Assembly: GCF_003148775.1 (NCBI RefSeq)
Contig: NZ_QGGW01000001.1
Span: forward strand, 62,001 to 126,000
Direction of reading: 5' to 3'
Length of the DNA: 64,000 nt
Source of the DNA: Roseicyclus mahoneyensis
GTDB taxonomy: Bacteria; Pseudomonadota; Alphaproteobacteria; Rhodobacterales; Rhodobacteraceae
The translations under genes were made by a program, and so were the position numbers. Within the stretch, counting starts at the first letter, position 1. Every line of letters starts with the position of its first letter. The notes below the pieces were generated by a model. That model saw nothing but the letters and a program-made list of their open reading frames with translations. It searched no databases and was not told the DNA's origin. Positions 17,047 through 25,613 of this stretch are shown one piece after another.

Positions 17047-18255
17047 ATGACCATGCCCCCCATTTCCTATCCCGTCCTGCGTCTGCGCCCCAAGGCCGAC
17101 GCCCGCCGCATCCGCCATGGCGCCCCCTGGGCGTGGTCGGATGACCTTGTGCTTGATCGCCGCTCGCGCGCCATTCCCGCCGGCTCACTGGCCGTGCTGG
17201 AGGATGCCGAGCGTCAGCCGCTGGGCCTTGGCGTGGCCACGGTCGAGGGCAAGATCGGCCTGCGCCTGCTTGACCGTGACCCGGCTGCCGTCATCGATGG
17301 GGTGTGGCTGGCGTCCCGCATCAAGGCCGCGCTGGACCTGCGCGAACGGCTTTACGCGACGCCCTTCTACCGCCTGATCCATGCCGAGGGCGACGGCCTG
17401 CCCGGGCTGATCGTCGACCGTTTCGGCGATACGCTGGTGATGCAGCCCAACGCCATCTGGCTGGAAGAGCGCGAGGATCTGGTGGCGCAGGGCCTTCTGG
17501 CCGCCACGGGGTGTTCCACGCTCATCAAGAACGGAACCGCCCGTGCGCGGTTGGCCGAAGGCTTGCCCGAGGTTTCGGCGGTGTTGGCTGGCACCGCACC
17601 TGAGGCGGCGATCCCTGTCCCGATGAACGGCGCCACCTACATGGCCGATGTGATGGGCGGGCAGAAGACCGGCCTGTTCTATGACCAGCGCGACAATCAC
17701 GCTTTTGCGGCCCGTCTGGCGCGGGGTGCGCGTGTGCTGGACGTGTTCGCGCATGTGGGCGGCTTTGCGCTGGCCTCGCTTGCGGCGGGGGCCGAGCACG
17801 CCGTGGCCATCGACGGCTCCGAACCCGCGCTGGTGATGGCGCAGGAGGGGGCGGTGGCACTGGGCGTCGCGGATCGGCTCACCACCCGCAAGGGCGACGC
17901 CTTCGCCGAGATGGAGGCGCTGGCCGCCGAGGGGGCGCAATTCGATCTGGTGATCTGCGACCCGCCCGCCTTCGCGCCGTCGAAGACCGCGCTGGAGCCG
18001 GGCTTGCGCGCTTATGAGCGGGTGGCGCGTCTGGCCACAGCGTTGGTTGCGCCGGGCGGTGTCTTGATCTTGTGTTCGTGCAGTCATGCCGCTGATCTGG
18101 GCAAGTTCCGCGCGGCCTGCCTGCGCGGGATCGGTCGGGCGGGGGGCGATGCGCGCGTGATCCACACCGGCTTCGCCGGGCCAGACCATCCGCAGCACCC
18201 GGCCCTGACCGAGACAGGCTATCTCAAGGCGCTGGCGTTCCGCTTGATGCCATGA
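17047..18255 (+). CDS. RlmI-like class I SAM-dependent rRNA methyltransferase
   Basis: The product has 402 residues: a PUA-like N-terminal domain (LRPKADARRIRHGAPWAWSDDL), an RFGD middle segment and a Rossmann methyltransferase domain with motif I VLDVFAHVGGFALASLAAGA, motif II AIDGSEPAL and motif IV DLVICDPPAF. A CSCSHA element near the C-terminus is typical. The family methylates cytosine C5 in 23S rRNA (RlmI, C1962 in E. coli). The stop overlaps the start of the PIN-domain gene (ATGA), so the two are co-translated and may both act on RNA (inference). Confidence 0.88.
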   Translation: MTMPPISYPVLRLRPKADARRIRHGAPWAWSDDLVLDRRSRAIPAGSLAVLEDAERQPLGLGVATVEGKIGLRLLDRDPAAVIDGVWLASRIKAALDLRERLYATPFYRLIHAEGDGLPGLIVDRFGDTLVMQPNAIWLEEREDLVAQGLLAATGCSTLIKNGTARARLAEGLPEVSAVLAGTAPEAAIPVPMNGATYMADVMGGQKTGLFYDQRDNHAFAARLARGARVLDVFAHVGGFALASLAAGAEHAVAIDGSEPALVMAQEGAVALGVADRLTTRKGDAFAEMEALAAEGAQFDLVICDPPAFAPSKTALEPGLRAYERVARLATALVAPGGVLILCSCSHAADLGKFRAACLRGIGRAGGDARVIHTGFAGPDHPQHPALTETGYLKALAFRLMP

Positions 18256-18794
18256 GGGCGGTGATCGATGCCTGCGTGCTTTACCCCACGGTCTTGCGCG
18301 AGATCGTTCTGGGGGTGGCGCGCGCGGGGCTGATCGCGCCGCTGTGGTCGGATCGTTTGCTGGAGGAATGGGCCCGCACCGCGGCGCGGCATGGCGGCGC
18401 AGCAGACGAGGCTCTGGCGCGGGGCGAGATTGCGGCGCTGGGTCTTGCCTTTCCACAGGCGCGCGTCGCCGCCGACCCGGCCATGGAGGCGCGGCTCTGG
18501 CTGCCCGACGGGGGCGATATCCATGTGCTGGCGACCGCCATCACGGGGCAGGCCGGGACGATCATCACCCTCAACCTGCGGGATTTTCCGGCGCGCGAAC
18601 TGTCCCCCCACGGGGTGAGCGCCGTCCATCCCGACGCGGCGCTGTATGATCTGTGGCTGGCCCATCCCGGTCCGGTCGGGGATGTGGTGACAGGGGTCCA
18701 CGCCACGGCTCAACGGCTGTCCGGCCAAGACATGGACATGCGCGCATTGCTAAAGCGGGTGCGGCTGTCGCGGCTGGCCAAAGCGTTGGGCTAG
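18252..18794 (+). CDS. PIN-domain protein (putative ribonuclease)
   Basis: The product has 180 residues. The N-terminal strand VIDACVLYP carries the first PIN-domain acidic residue. LLEEWARTAARHG and LPDGGDIHVLATAI supply further acidic positions, and ITLNLRDFP carries the last one. PIN domains are Mg2+-dependent RNases, often VapC-type toxins. No antitoxin-like small gene is adjacent; the upstream partner is an rRNA methyltransferase with a 4-bp overlap. A role in RNA processing is therefore as likely as a toxin role. Confidence 0.78.
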   Translation: MRAVIDACVLYPTVLREIVLGVARAGLIAPLWSDRLLEEWARTAARHGGAADEALARGEIAALGLAFPQARVAADPAMEARLWLPDGGDIHVLATAITGQAGTIITLNLRDFPARELSPHGVSAVHPDAALYDLWLAHPGPVGDVVTGVHATAQRLSGQDMDMRALLKRVRLSRLAKALG

Positions 18795-18843
18795 GCTGCC
18801 ATAAAAGCGTTTTCCCTGCGGTCTTGCTGCAGCAAAACGCACC

Positions 18844-19542
18844 TCACTCCTGTGGCAATTCCCGCGTCCAGCGCGCTTCCAGCGCCTCGATGGCGCGTAC
18901 ACGGTCTTCGGTCTTGGGATGGCTCATCAGCCATGCGGGTATGCCGCGCCCACCCATGCCGGTCAGCTTTTCGAGCTTGAGGAACAGCGCCTTCTGCGGC
19001 TCCGTGCCGATCCCGGCCCTTGTGAGCAGCGCGGCGGCATAGGCGTCCGCCTCGTATTCATCTTGCCGCGACAGACGCGCGGCCAGCATGCCCGCCAGCG
19101 TGTTGGCGATCCAGACGCCGACGCCGGGGATCAACCGGCCCAGAACCGTGGCCAGCGCCACGCGTACTGCGTTCTGTCCCGAGAAATCGATCATCCTCCG
19201 CCGTGAATGACCCAGTGCCACGTGGCCCAGTTCATGCGCGACCACGCTGGCCAGTTCTTCCCCCGTGACCTCGCCCGCCCGATACTTGTTGTAAAAGCCC
19301 CGCGTCAGGAAAATCCGCCCATCCGGCGCGGCCAGACCGTTCACCGGCTCGACCTCGTAGATGTTGACGCGGATACGCTCCACGCCCAGGGCCTCGGCCA
19401 TGCGGGCCATCAACCCGCGCAGGCGCGGGTCGGCCAGCTCGGTCGAGCGCGCGTCCAGCTCGCGCTTGGTGCGCCACGCGGAAAACTGGTACATCAGCAG
19501 CGCGTAGCCGATGGCCAGAAGGATGGGGGTCAGCTTCAACAT
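18844..19542 (-). CDS. M48-family membrane metallopeptidase
   Basis: The product has 232 residues. An N-terminal membrane segment anchors the protein, followed by the zinc motif HELGH at residues 103-107 and the third-ligand Glu in the QDEYEADAYA segment. The fold resembles HtpX/Oma1-type proteases that handle damaged membrane proteins. The C-terminal SHPKTEDRVRAIEAL is typical of the family. It lies on the minus strand, downstream of the vWA/MoxR group, with a 73-bp gap. Confidence 0.9.
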   Translation of the reverse strand: MLKLTPILLAIGYALLMYQFSAWRTKRELDARSTELADPRLRGLMARMAEALGVERIRVNIYEVEPVNGLAAPDGRIFLTRGFYNKYRAGEVTGEELASVVAHELGHVALGHSRRRMIDFSGQNAVRVALATVLGRLIPGVGVWIANTLAGMLAARLSRQDEYEADAYAAALLTRAGIGTEPQKALFLKLEKLTGMGGRGIPAWLMSHPKTEDRVRAIEALEARWTRELPQE

Positions 19543-19615
19543 GTGGCTGATATGGGGCGCACGAAGGGGGTCGGCAACGGGCGCTTGACCGATGGGCCCG
19601 ATGTCGCAGGGTCGC

Positions 19616-20800
19616 TCATCGCCCCAGTTCCCTCATGCCGCGCGTCAACCCTTCCAGCGTCATAGGCACCATACGTCCCGCGAAAATCTCGCGGATCATC
19701 CCGATCGACTGGGTGTAGCCCCAGGCCCGCTCGGGCGTGGGATTGATCCACAGGTGATTGGGCCATTGGGTGCGGGCGCGTTCAAGCCAGACCTGTCCGG
19801 CCTCCTCGTTCCAGTGCTCGTTCGCGCCGCCGGCAAAGGCGATCTCGTAGGGTGACATGGCTCCGTCGCCCACGAAGATGCATTTGTAATCAGACCCGTA
19901 GGTGTTCATCACCTCATGGGTCGGGATTGTTTCCGTCCAACGCCTGCGATTGTCGCGCCAGACGCTTTCATACAGGCAATTGTGGAAATAATAGTGTTCC
20001 AGATGCTTGAACTCGGATTTCGCGGCGGAAAACAGCTCCTCCACCACGCGGATGTGATCGTCCATCGACCCGCCCACGTCGAGAAACAAGATCACCTTGA
20101 CCGCGTTGCGCCGCTCGGGCCGCGTCTTGACGTCGAGCCAGCCCTGTTCTGCCGTGGCGCGGATCGTGCCATCGAGATCCAACTCTTCGGCGGCGCCATC
20201 GCGGGCCCATTGGCGCAACCTCTTCAGTGCCACCTTGATGTTGCGGGTGCCAAGTTCAACATCGTCCGCGAAGTCCTTGAAATCGCGCTTGTCCCAGACC
20301 TTGACCGCGCGGCGGTGGCGGCTTTGGTCCTGCCCGATGCGCACGCCCTCGGGGTTGTATCCATGCGCCCCGAAGGGCGAGGTTCCTGCGGTGCCGATCC
20401 ATTTCGATCCGCCCTGATGGCGGCCCTGCTGTTCACGCAGACGCTCGCGCAGCGTTTCCATCAGCTTGTCGAAGCCGCCCAAAGCTTTGATCTCGGTGCG
20501 TTCCGCTTCGGTCAGGTGTTTTTCGGCCAGCTTTTCCAGCCATTCCGGGGGGATCTCTGCGGCCTCCAGCACCTGCTCGGGGGTGATCGCCTCAAGCCCG
20601 CCAAAGGCATGGGCGAAACACTGGTCGAACCGGTCGAGATGGCGTTCATCCTTCACCATCGCGGTGCGGGCAAGGTAGTAGAACCCGTCGACATCATAGG
20701 TGACAAGGCCGCGCGACACGCCTTCGAGAAAGCTCAGGTATTCCCGCAAGCTGACGGGGATACGGGCGGCGCGGAGCGTTTCGAAAAAGGGCAGGAACAT
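19616..20800 (-). CDS. von Willebrand factor A (CoxE-like) domain protein
   Basis: The product has 394 residues. The N-terminal half (ETLRAARIPVSLREYLSFLEGV) is helical and typical of CoxE/YehP-like proteins; the C-terminal half is a vWA domain. The MIDAS sequence is DVGGSMD, with Gly where canonical DxSxS sites have the first Ser, which occurs in this subfamily. These proteins work with MoxR AAA+ ATPases, here encoded at 22667-23542 in the same orientation, in maturation or metal loading of enzyme complexes. The target is unknown. Confidence 0.85.
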   Translation of the reverse strand: MFLPFFETLRAARIPVSLREYLSFLEGVSRGLVTYDVDGFYYLARTAMVKDERHLDRFDQCFAHAFGGLEAITPEQVLEAAEIPPEWLEKLAEKHLTEAERTEIKALGGFDKLMETLRERLREQQGRHQGGSKWIGTAGTSPFGAHGYNPEGVRIGQDQSRHRRAVKVWDKRDFKDFADDVELGTRNIKVALKRLRQWARDGAAEELDLDGTIRATAEQGWLDVKTRPERRNAVKVILFLDVGGSMDDHIRVVEELFSAAKSEFKHLEHYYFHNCLYESVWRDNRRRWTETIPTHEVMNTYGSDYKCIFVGDGAMSPYEIAFAGGANEHWNEEAGQVWLERARTQWPNHLWINPTPERAWGYTQSIGMIREIFAGRMVPMTLEGLTRGMRELGR

Positions 20801-20815
20801 CGTGCCCCGAGCATG

Positions 20816-20980
20816 TCAGGCAGGGGCGGGGATCACAAGCATGGCGAATGCCCCGAGCAAGAAGCCGATGATCCCGAAGATCGTGGCGTAATGCAGCAGA
20901 TCAAGCCGATTGCCGCCCTTGCGGCGTGCCACGATAAGCCCCAGCGCGATGCCGCAGGCGCCCCCAATCAAGTTCAGCAT
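20816..20980 (-). CDS. Small two-helix membrane protein
   Basis: The product has 54 residues beginning MLNLIGGACGIALGLIVARRKGG by way of one membrane segment, a basic loop, then a second segment (YATIFGIIGFLLGAFAMLVI). It lies between the vWA gene (15 bp away) and the DUF2927 gene (25 bp away) on the same strand, so it is probably part of that transcription unit. No function can be assigned. Confidence 0.6.
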   Translation of the reverse strand: MLNLIGGACGIALGLIVARRKGGNRLDLLHYATIFGIIGFLLGAFAMLVIPAPA

Positions 20981-21005
20981 GGTTCTTGTCCCGCCCGGTC
21001 TGGTG

Positions 21006-22379
21006 TCACGGGGCCAGCGCTGCAACCTCTGTCAGGCGCGCGCCCACCGCCGCGGTGTTGCCGAAGCCATAGCGACCCCAGGCAAGGCTGTCGAGGCGGA
21101 CCTGACGCGCTTCGGACGCGCGGCCCATGGCATCCAGCGCCTCGGCCCGGATCATCAAGAGCGTCGACAGGAGCGAGGCGTTTTGCGCCCGCGTCGCGGC
21201 CGGCAGTGCCTGACCGCTGAGGCGCAGCGCTTCGTCGGCGCGGCCGGAACTGAGCGCGAAGGCGGCCAGTTGCATGTCGATATGGGCCGCGTGGATTCCG
21301 CCCGGTGCGATCCGGTCATAGATGTTGGCAGCGGCGAGGAAGGCGTTGACCGATCCCTCGACATCGGTCGCCAGCGACAGGCGGCCAAGGGCGAAATAGC
21401 TGAAGGCCAGACGCGCATCCGACAGGCCGGACTGGCGGGCGATGGTCACAGCGCGGTCGGCGGCGATGACGCGCTCAGGTGCGCGGGTGCCGGGGCCAAG
21501 GGCGGTCTCGATGGCCTCGATCCACGCGCGCGGCGTCGGGCTTTGATCGACCGGGCCACCCACGCCCTCGCCGCGCGGGTTCAGCCGCGCCAGAATACCG
21601 GGCAGGACGGCCGCGACCTCGGCCCGTGTCATGCCGGACCTGATCGCGTCATCGTAATAGGCCCGCAAGATCAGCATGTCGAAGCCGGTCAGAACGGCAT
21701 GGAAATTGTCATCATTGAACACGCTGTCATCGAGCCGGTAGAGATCGTTGAGCGGACCCATCGCCTGCGCCACCTCTTCGTGCAGGCAATCGCGCACCTC
21801 TTGAGGGGCGACATCATTGGGCAAGAAGACCGCGACGCGCTCGCGCACCTCAAGCGTGGTCCAGTCCATATCGCGGGAATTGCGGGCGCGGCGGAACTCG
21901 GCCCAGGACGTGACGCGGGGCACGACGAAACAAGCGGCTTCGGGCACGAAGCGCTGCATGCGTTCGCGCGGCAGGGTCTCGACCGTTATGTTGGCCTGCG
22001 TGCCGTAAGGCACGCGGCGGATGTCGATGCGCGCCTCGGTGCGCAGCCGGTCGATCAGCCGGTCCAGATCGGGCGACAGTGACGCGGGCGCGCCGGGGGC
22101 TACCGTTATGGTCACCGGCCCCTCGAACCGTGACAGCCGTTCGATCTGGCGCCCCGACTCCATCTGGAAGGACAACTCCAGGAAATCGGCGGCGATCTGC
22201 GCATTGGATCGCTCGGGCGCGCTGGTCTGCGTGGCGCCGAACTGGTTCATCGCCGGGATCGCCTGCACGATTTCGGGGGTCACCCGACGCTCGGCCACGT
22301 CGCGGGACGGCACGGTTGACACGCAGCCCGACACGACAAAAGCCGAGAGCACAGAGAAATGCAGCAGGCGCAAAAACAT
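21006..22379 (-). CDS. DUF2927-family lipoprotein with C-terminal helical repeats
   Basis: The product has 457 residues with a lipobox near VVSGC (cysteine about residue 19). A DUF2927 core follows, including the conserved CLHEEVAQAMG segment, whose HEE pair resembles a metalloprotease HExxx site, and FNDDNFHAVLTGFD. The C-terminal third (about 300-457) is rich in Ala and Leu with TPR-like spacing. A shorter DUF2927 paralogue is encoded at 34817-35752. The start at 22379 gives a normal lipoprotein leader; an upstream ATG would add a non-signal extension. The 287 bp between this gene and the MoxR gene hold nothing recognisable. Confidence 0.8.
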   Translation of the reverse strand: MFLRLLHFSVLSAFVVSGCVSTVPSRDVAERRVTPEIVQAIPAMNQFGATQTSAPERSNAQIAADFLELSFQMESGRQIERLSRFEGPVTITVAPGAPASLSPDLDRLIDRLRTEARIDIRRVPYGTQANITVETLPRERMQRFVPEAACFVVPRVTSWAEFRRARNSRDMDWTTLEVRERVAVFLPNDVAPQEVRDCLHEEVAQAMGPLNDLYRLDDSVFNDDNFHAVLTGFDMLILRAYYDDAIRSGMTRAEVAAVLPGILARLNPRGEGVGGPVDQSPTPRAWIEAIETALGPGTRAPERVIAADRAVTIARQSGLSDARLAFSYFALGRLSLATDVEGSVNAFLAAANIYDRIAPGGIHAAHIDMQLAAFALSSGRADEALRLSGQALPAATRAQNASLLSTLLMIRAEALDAMGRASEARQVRLDSLAWGRYGFGNTAAVGARLTEVAALAP

Positions 22380-22666
22380 CAGGGGCGTCTCATCACTGGC
22401 AGGCGGGGCGCGGTGGGCAAGGTGCGTGACAGGCATCGGCGAGCGAGTTTCGTCCATGCACCGTCGCGCGGGGATTCGGCAATCATGATCAGTTCATGGC
22501 ACATTGATGGCCGAATGTGGCAGGAATTGGGTTCCGTTGTCCAAGTTTCCTGTCGGATCGCCAATGATTTGCCATCGTTCCATGGACTACGAACAATCGG
22601 ACGACCTTCGCCGGATTCGTTTCGTGTGGCGAAAAAAACGCTCGGTTTCGGATCGTTGTGCACAGA

Positions 22667-23542
22667 TCAGCGCTGACGTTTGGCCAGAAAGGCCAGTCTC
22701 TCGAAGAGCGCTACATCTTGTTCGTTCTTCAGCAGTGCGCCATGCAGCCGCGGAAGGCTCGACGCCCCGTCGCGCCGCAGGTCCTCGGGGGTCAGATCCT
22801 CGGCCAGAAGCAGCTTGAGCCAGTCCAGCACCTCGGAGGTGGAGGGTTTCTTCTTGACCCCCTGCTGGTCGCGGATCTCGTAGAATTGCGTGAGCGCCGT
22901 TGTCAGCAGCGTGGATTTGATGCCGGGGAAATGCACCTCGACGATGCGCTTCATCGTCTCCATGTCCGGAAAGCGGATGTAGTGAAAGAAACAACGCCTT
23001 AGGAAGGCGTCCGGCAGTTCCTTTTCGTTGTTCGAGGTGATGATGACGATGGGGCGCACTGCGGCGCGGATCGTCTCGCCGGTCTCGTAGACGAAGAATT
23101 CCATCCGGTCCAACTCCTGCAACAGGTCGTTGGGAAACTCGATGTCCGCCTTGTCGATCTCGTCGATCAGGAGCACGGTCTTGGTCGGTGCCTCGAAGGC
23201 CTGCCACAGCTTGCCCTTGCGGATATAGTTCTTCACGTCATTGACCCGCGCGTCGCCGAGCTGGCTGTCGCGCAGGCGTGAGACGGCGTCGTATTCGTAA
23301 AGCCCCTGCTGGGCGCGGGTGGTCGATTTGATGTGCCACTCAAGGATCGGCAGGCCCAGCGAGGCCGCCACTTGCCGCGCCAGTTCCGTCTTGCCGGTGC
23401 CCGGTTCGCCCTTGACCAGCAGCGGGCGTTCCAGCGTCACGGCGGCATTGACCGCGACCGTCAGATCCTCGGTCGCCACATAGCTGTCGTTGCCTTCGAA
23501 ACGGGTAAGCATCGGGTCCTCCGCCGGTGTGACCTCAGCCAT
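22667..23542 (-). CDS. MoxR-family AAA+ ATPase
   Basis: The product has 291 residues with Walker A GEPGTGKTE, Walker B LLIDEIDKAD, sensor 1 in IVIITSNNEKELPDAFLRRC (Asn and arginine finger) and the family extension after it. MoxR ATPases act as chaperones with vWA partner proteins; the partner is at 19616-20800, separated by a DUF2927 lipoprotein and a small membrane protein. The start at 23542 (MAEVTPAED) is followed by a second possible start at MLTRFEGN. The interval 23543-23805 holds no other gene. Confidence 0.92.
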   Translation of the reverse strand: MAEVTPAEDPMLTRFEGNDSYVATEDLTVAVNAAVTLERPLLVKGEPGTGKTELARQVAASLGLPILEWHIKSTTRAQQGLYEYDAVSRLRDSQLGDARVNDVKNYIRKGKLWQAFEAPTKTVLLIDEIDKADIEFPNDLLQELDRMEFFVYETGETIRAAVRPIVIITSNNEKELPDAFLRRCFFHYIRFPDMETMKRIVEVHFPGIKSTLLTTALTQFYEIRDQQGVKKKPSTSEVLDWLKLLLAEDLTPEDLRRDGASSLPRLHGALLKNEQDVALFERLAFLAKRQR

Positions 23543-23805
23543 ACCCTGTCGCAGAGCGCGGGAAAAGGGCGGGGGGCGCAGGGGCGGCATCTTCAACCCA
23601 TGCGGGAATTCTGCGCAAAACCCTGTAGCAGCGCGTGAAAAACAGCCCCGAAGGTGCGCACGAGATTGCGCTTTTTCCCGATCGTGACCCATCACGCACA
23701 AGAGTGTCGACAAGCAGCGCCGGGTCTTGTAATCGGGCGCCAAGGGGCCGGAAGGGTGTCATGCCAGACCGACAAGACGACGCCGGCTTCGCTGAGGGGA
23801 GCGAG

Positions 23806-24228
23806 ATGAAGGTCGAAACGTTTCTACCCGACGATTATCGTCCCGCCGAGGACGAGCCGTTCATGAACGAGCGTCAGCTCGAATATTTCCGGCGCAAGCT
23901 GATCACCTGGAAGAACGAGTTGCTGGACGAAAGTCGTGGCACGGTGGAATCGCTTCAGGACGGCACGCGCAACATTCCCGACATCGCCGACCGTGCCAGC
24001 GAGGAAACCGACCGGGCCCTCGAACTGCGCACCCGCGACCGCCAGCGCAAGCTGATCTCCAAGATCGACGGCGCGCTGCGCCGGATCGAAGAGGGCGAAT
24101 ATGGCTATTGCGAGGTCACGGGCGAACCCATCAGCCTCAAACGGCTGGATGCGCGCCCCATCGCTACCATGAGCCTCGAGGCGCAGGAACGTCACGAGCG
24201 CCGCGAGAAGGTCCATCGCGACGACTGA
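23806..24228 (+). CDS. dksA: DksA RNA polymerase-binding transcription factor
   Basis: The product has 140 residues with the DksA layout: a long coiled coil with the tip segment ADRASEETDRALELRTRDR and a C-terminal C4-type zinc-finger region. In the finger only YGYCEVTGEPIS contains a cysteine; three of the four usual zinc ligands are replaced (Thr/Glu/Arg-type residues), as in cysteine-poor DksA variants that do not depend on zinc or redox state. DksA potentiates ppGpp control of rRNA and amino-acid promoters. The ATG at 23806 follows a GAGGGGAG ribosome site; an in-frame ATG at 23761 is possible. A clear terminator follows the gene. Confidence 0.9.
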   Translation: MKVETFLPDDYRPAEDEPFMNERQLEYFRRKLITWKNELLDESRGTVESLQDGTRNIPDIADRASEETDRALELRTRDRQRKLISKIDGALRRIEEGEYGYCEVTGEPISLKRLDARPIATMSLEAQERHERREKVHRDD

Positions 24229-24267
24229 CCGCGCTGCGCCCGCGGGTGCGGGCTGGAATAAGGCGGG

Positions 24268-24289
24268 GGCACCCTTTGGGGTGCCTTTT
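24268..24289 (+). terminator. Rho-independent terminator after dksA
   Basis: A perfect 7-bp stem (GGCACCC 24268-24274 and GGGTGCC 24279-24285) with a TTTG loop is followed by TTTT. It starts 40 bp after the dksA stop codon and ends 30 bp before the next gene, whose expression is therefore probably independent of dksA. Confidence 0.88.
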
Positions 24290-24318
24290 GCATTTGGGAC
24301 GGGTCAGGGGGGCGAGGT

Positions 24319-25482
24319 ATGCTGATCGGGCAGGAGGTGACGGTCGTGGGCGGCGGCATCGGCGGGCTGGCCGCCGCGCTGGCGCTGGCACGCCATGGCG
24401 CGCAAGTTACCGTGCTGGAACAGGCCCCTGAGATCACCGAGGTTGGCGCGGGCATCCAGATCAGCCCCAATGGCTGGCGCGTGCTGCAGGCGCTGAGCGT
24501 CGCGGACGCCGTTGCCGCCCTCAGCCCCCGGTCTCAGGCGGTGCGCCTGCGCGATTTCCGCCGCGGTGCTGAAGTGTTCTCTCTCCCGCTTGGCCGTGCC
24601 GATCACCCGTGGCATCTGGTCCACCGCGCCGATCTGGTGGCCGCGCTGCTTGAGGCGGCAGAGGCGGCGGGTGTCGTGATGCGCCTTGGAACGCGGGTCG
24701 CTGCCATCGCGCCCGAACCTATGGGCACCGCGATCACCTTGATGGATGGGACGGTCGAGTCCCATGGGCTGACCATCGCCGCCGACGGGCTCCATTCGCC
24801 CGCGCGGGTCGCGCTGAACCCAAGATCACGGCCCTTCTTCACCGGGCAGGTGGCCTGGCGCTGCACCATCCCCGTCGACAGCGCGATGTCGCCCGAGGCG
24901 CATGTCTTCATGGGGCCGGGACGGCATCTGGTGCGCTATCCCTTGCGCGACCGGCGGCTGGTCAATGTGGTGGCCGTGGAGGAACGCGACGGTTGGGCCG
25001 CCGAAGGGTGGCAACACCGCGATGACCCCGCACATCTGGCGCGTGCCTTTGTCGATTTCTGTCCCGAGCTGCGCAGCCTTCTGGACGCCGCGCAGGAGGT
25101 TTTTCTCTGGGGTCTGTTCCGCCACCCGGTCGCGCAGGTCTGGCAAGACCACCGCTTGGCGTTGCTGGGTGACGCGGCGCATCCGACGCTGCCATTTCTG
25201 GCGCAGGGTGCGAACATGGCGCTGGAGGATGCGTATGTGCTGGCGCGGTGCCTGTCGGAAGACCCCGACACGCGAACGGCGCTGGTCCGCTACGAGGCGC
25301 TGCGCCGCCCGCGCTGCGCCCGTATCGTGCAGGCGGCCAATGACAACGCCGAGAATTACCATCTGCGCCCCGGTCCGATGCGCTTTGCGGTCCATACGGC
25401 GCTCCGGGCGGCGCAGCGGTTTGCGCCGCATGTGGTGGCGGGCAAGTTCGATTGGGTGCACCGGTTCGACGTGACAGCCTGA
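24319..25482 (+). CDS. FAD-dependent aromatic-ring monooxygenase (salicylate/UbiH-like)
   Basis: The product has 387 residues and is a class A flavoprotein hydroxylase: N-terminal GGGIGGLAAALALARHG Rossmann motif, the ring-hydroxylase DG segment (AADGLHSPAR), and the second FAD motif GDAAHPTLPFLAQGANMALEDA. It resembles salicylate or 3-hydroxybenzoate hydroxylases and also ubiquinone hydroxylases. No ring-cleavage or ubiquinone genes are adjacent, so the substrate stays open. It follows the dksA terminator and stands alone. Confidence 0.85.
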   Translation: MLIGQEVTVVGGGIGGLAAALALARHGAQVTVLEQAPEITEVGAGIQISPNGWRVLQALSVADAVAALSPRSQAVRLRDFRRGAEVFSLPLGRADHPWHLVHRADLVAALLEAAEAAGVVMRLGTRVAAIAPEPMGTAITLMDGTVESHGLTIAADGLHSPARVALNPRSRPFFTGQVAWRCTIPVDSAMSPEAHVFMGPGRHLVRYPLRDRRLVNVVAVEERDGWAAEGWQHRDDPAHLARAFVDFCPELRSLLDAAQEVFLWGLFRHPVAQVWQDHRLALLGDAAHPTLPFLAQGANMALEDAYVLARCLSEDPDTRTALVRYEALRRPRCARIVQAANDNAENYHLRPGPMRFAVHTALRAAQRFAPHVVAGKFDWVHRFDVTA

Positions 25483-25494
25483 CCTGCCGCCTAA

Positions 25495-25517
25495 CCCTGT
25501 TTCAAAAATACTCAGGG
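25495..25517 (-). repeat. Intergenic ATATTT..GAAA-type motif, copy 1
   Basis: Read on the minus strand this site is CCCTGAGTATTTTTGAAACAGGG, here described by its parts: arms CCCTG/CAGGG enclosing TATTTTTGAAA. It lies 13 bp after the monooxygenase stop. Three similar motifs occur at 45820, 52740 and 60829. The core TATTT followed by GAAA is shared. Confidence 0.45.
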
Positions 25518-25613
25518 CGCGCGCCATTGGTACGCCACTGGTCCCGGCGACAATGGCGGCAGGGCAAACGGCCCACGGCAGGTCGGCGCGCATGGCGCGG
25601 CGACCTGCTAGGT

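Noticed and set aside
18252-18794. PIN-domain gene as part of a toxin-antitoxin pair
   Set aside because: No small antitoxin-like gene precedes or follows it; the upstream overlapping gene is an rRNA methyltransferase.
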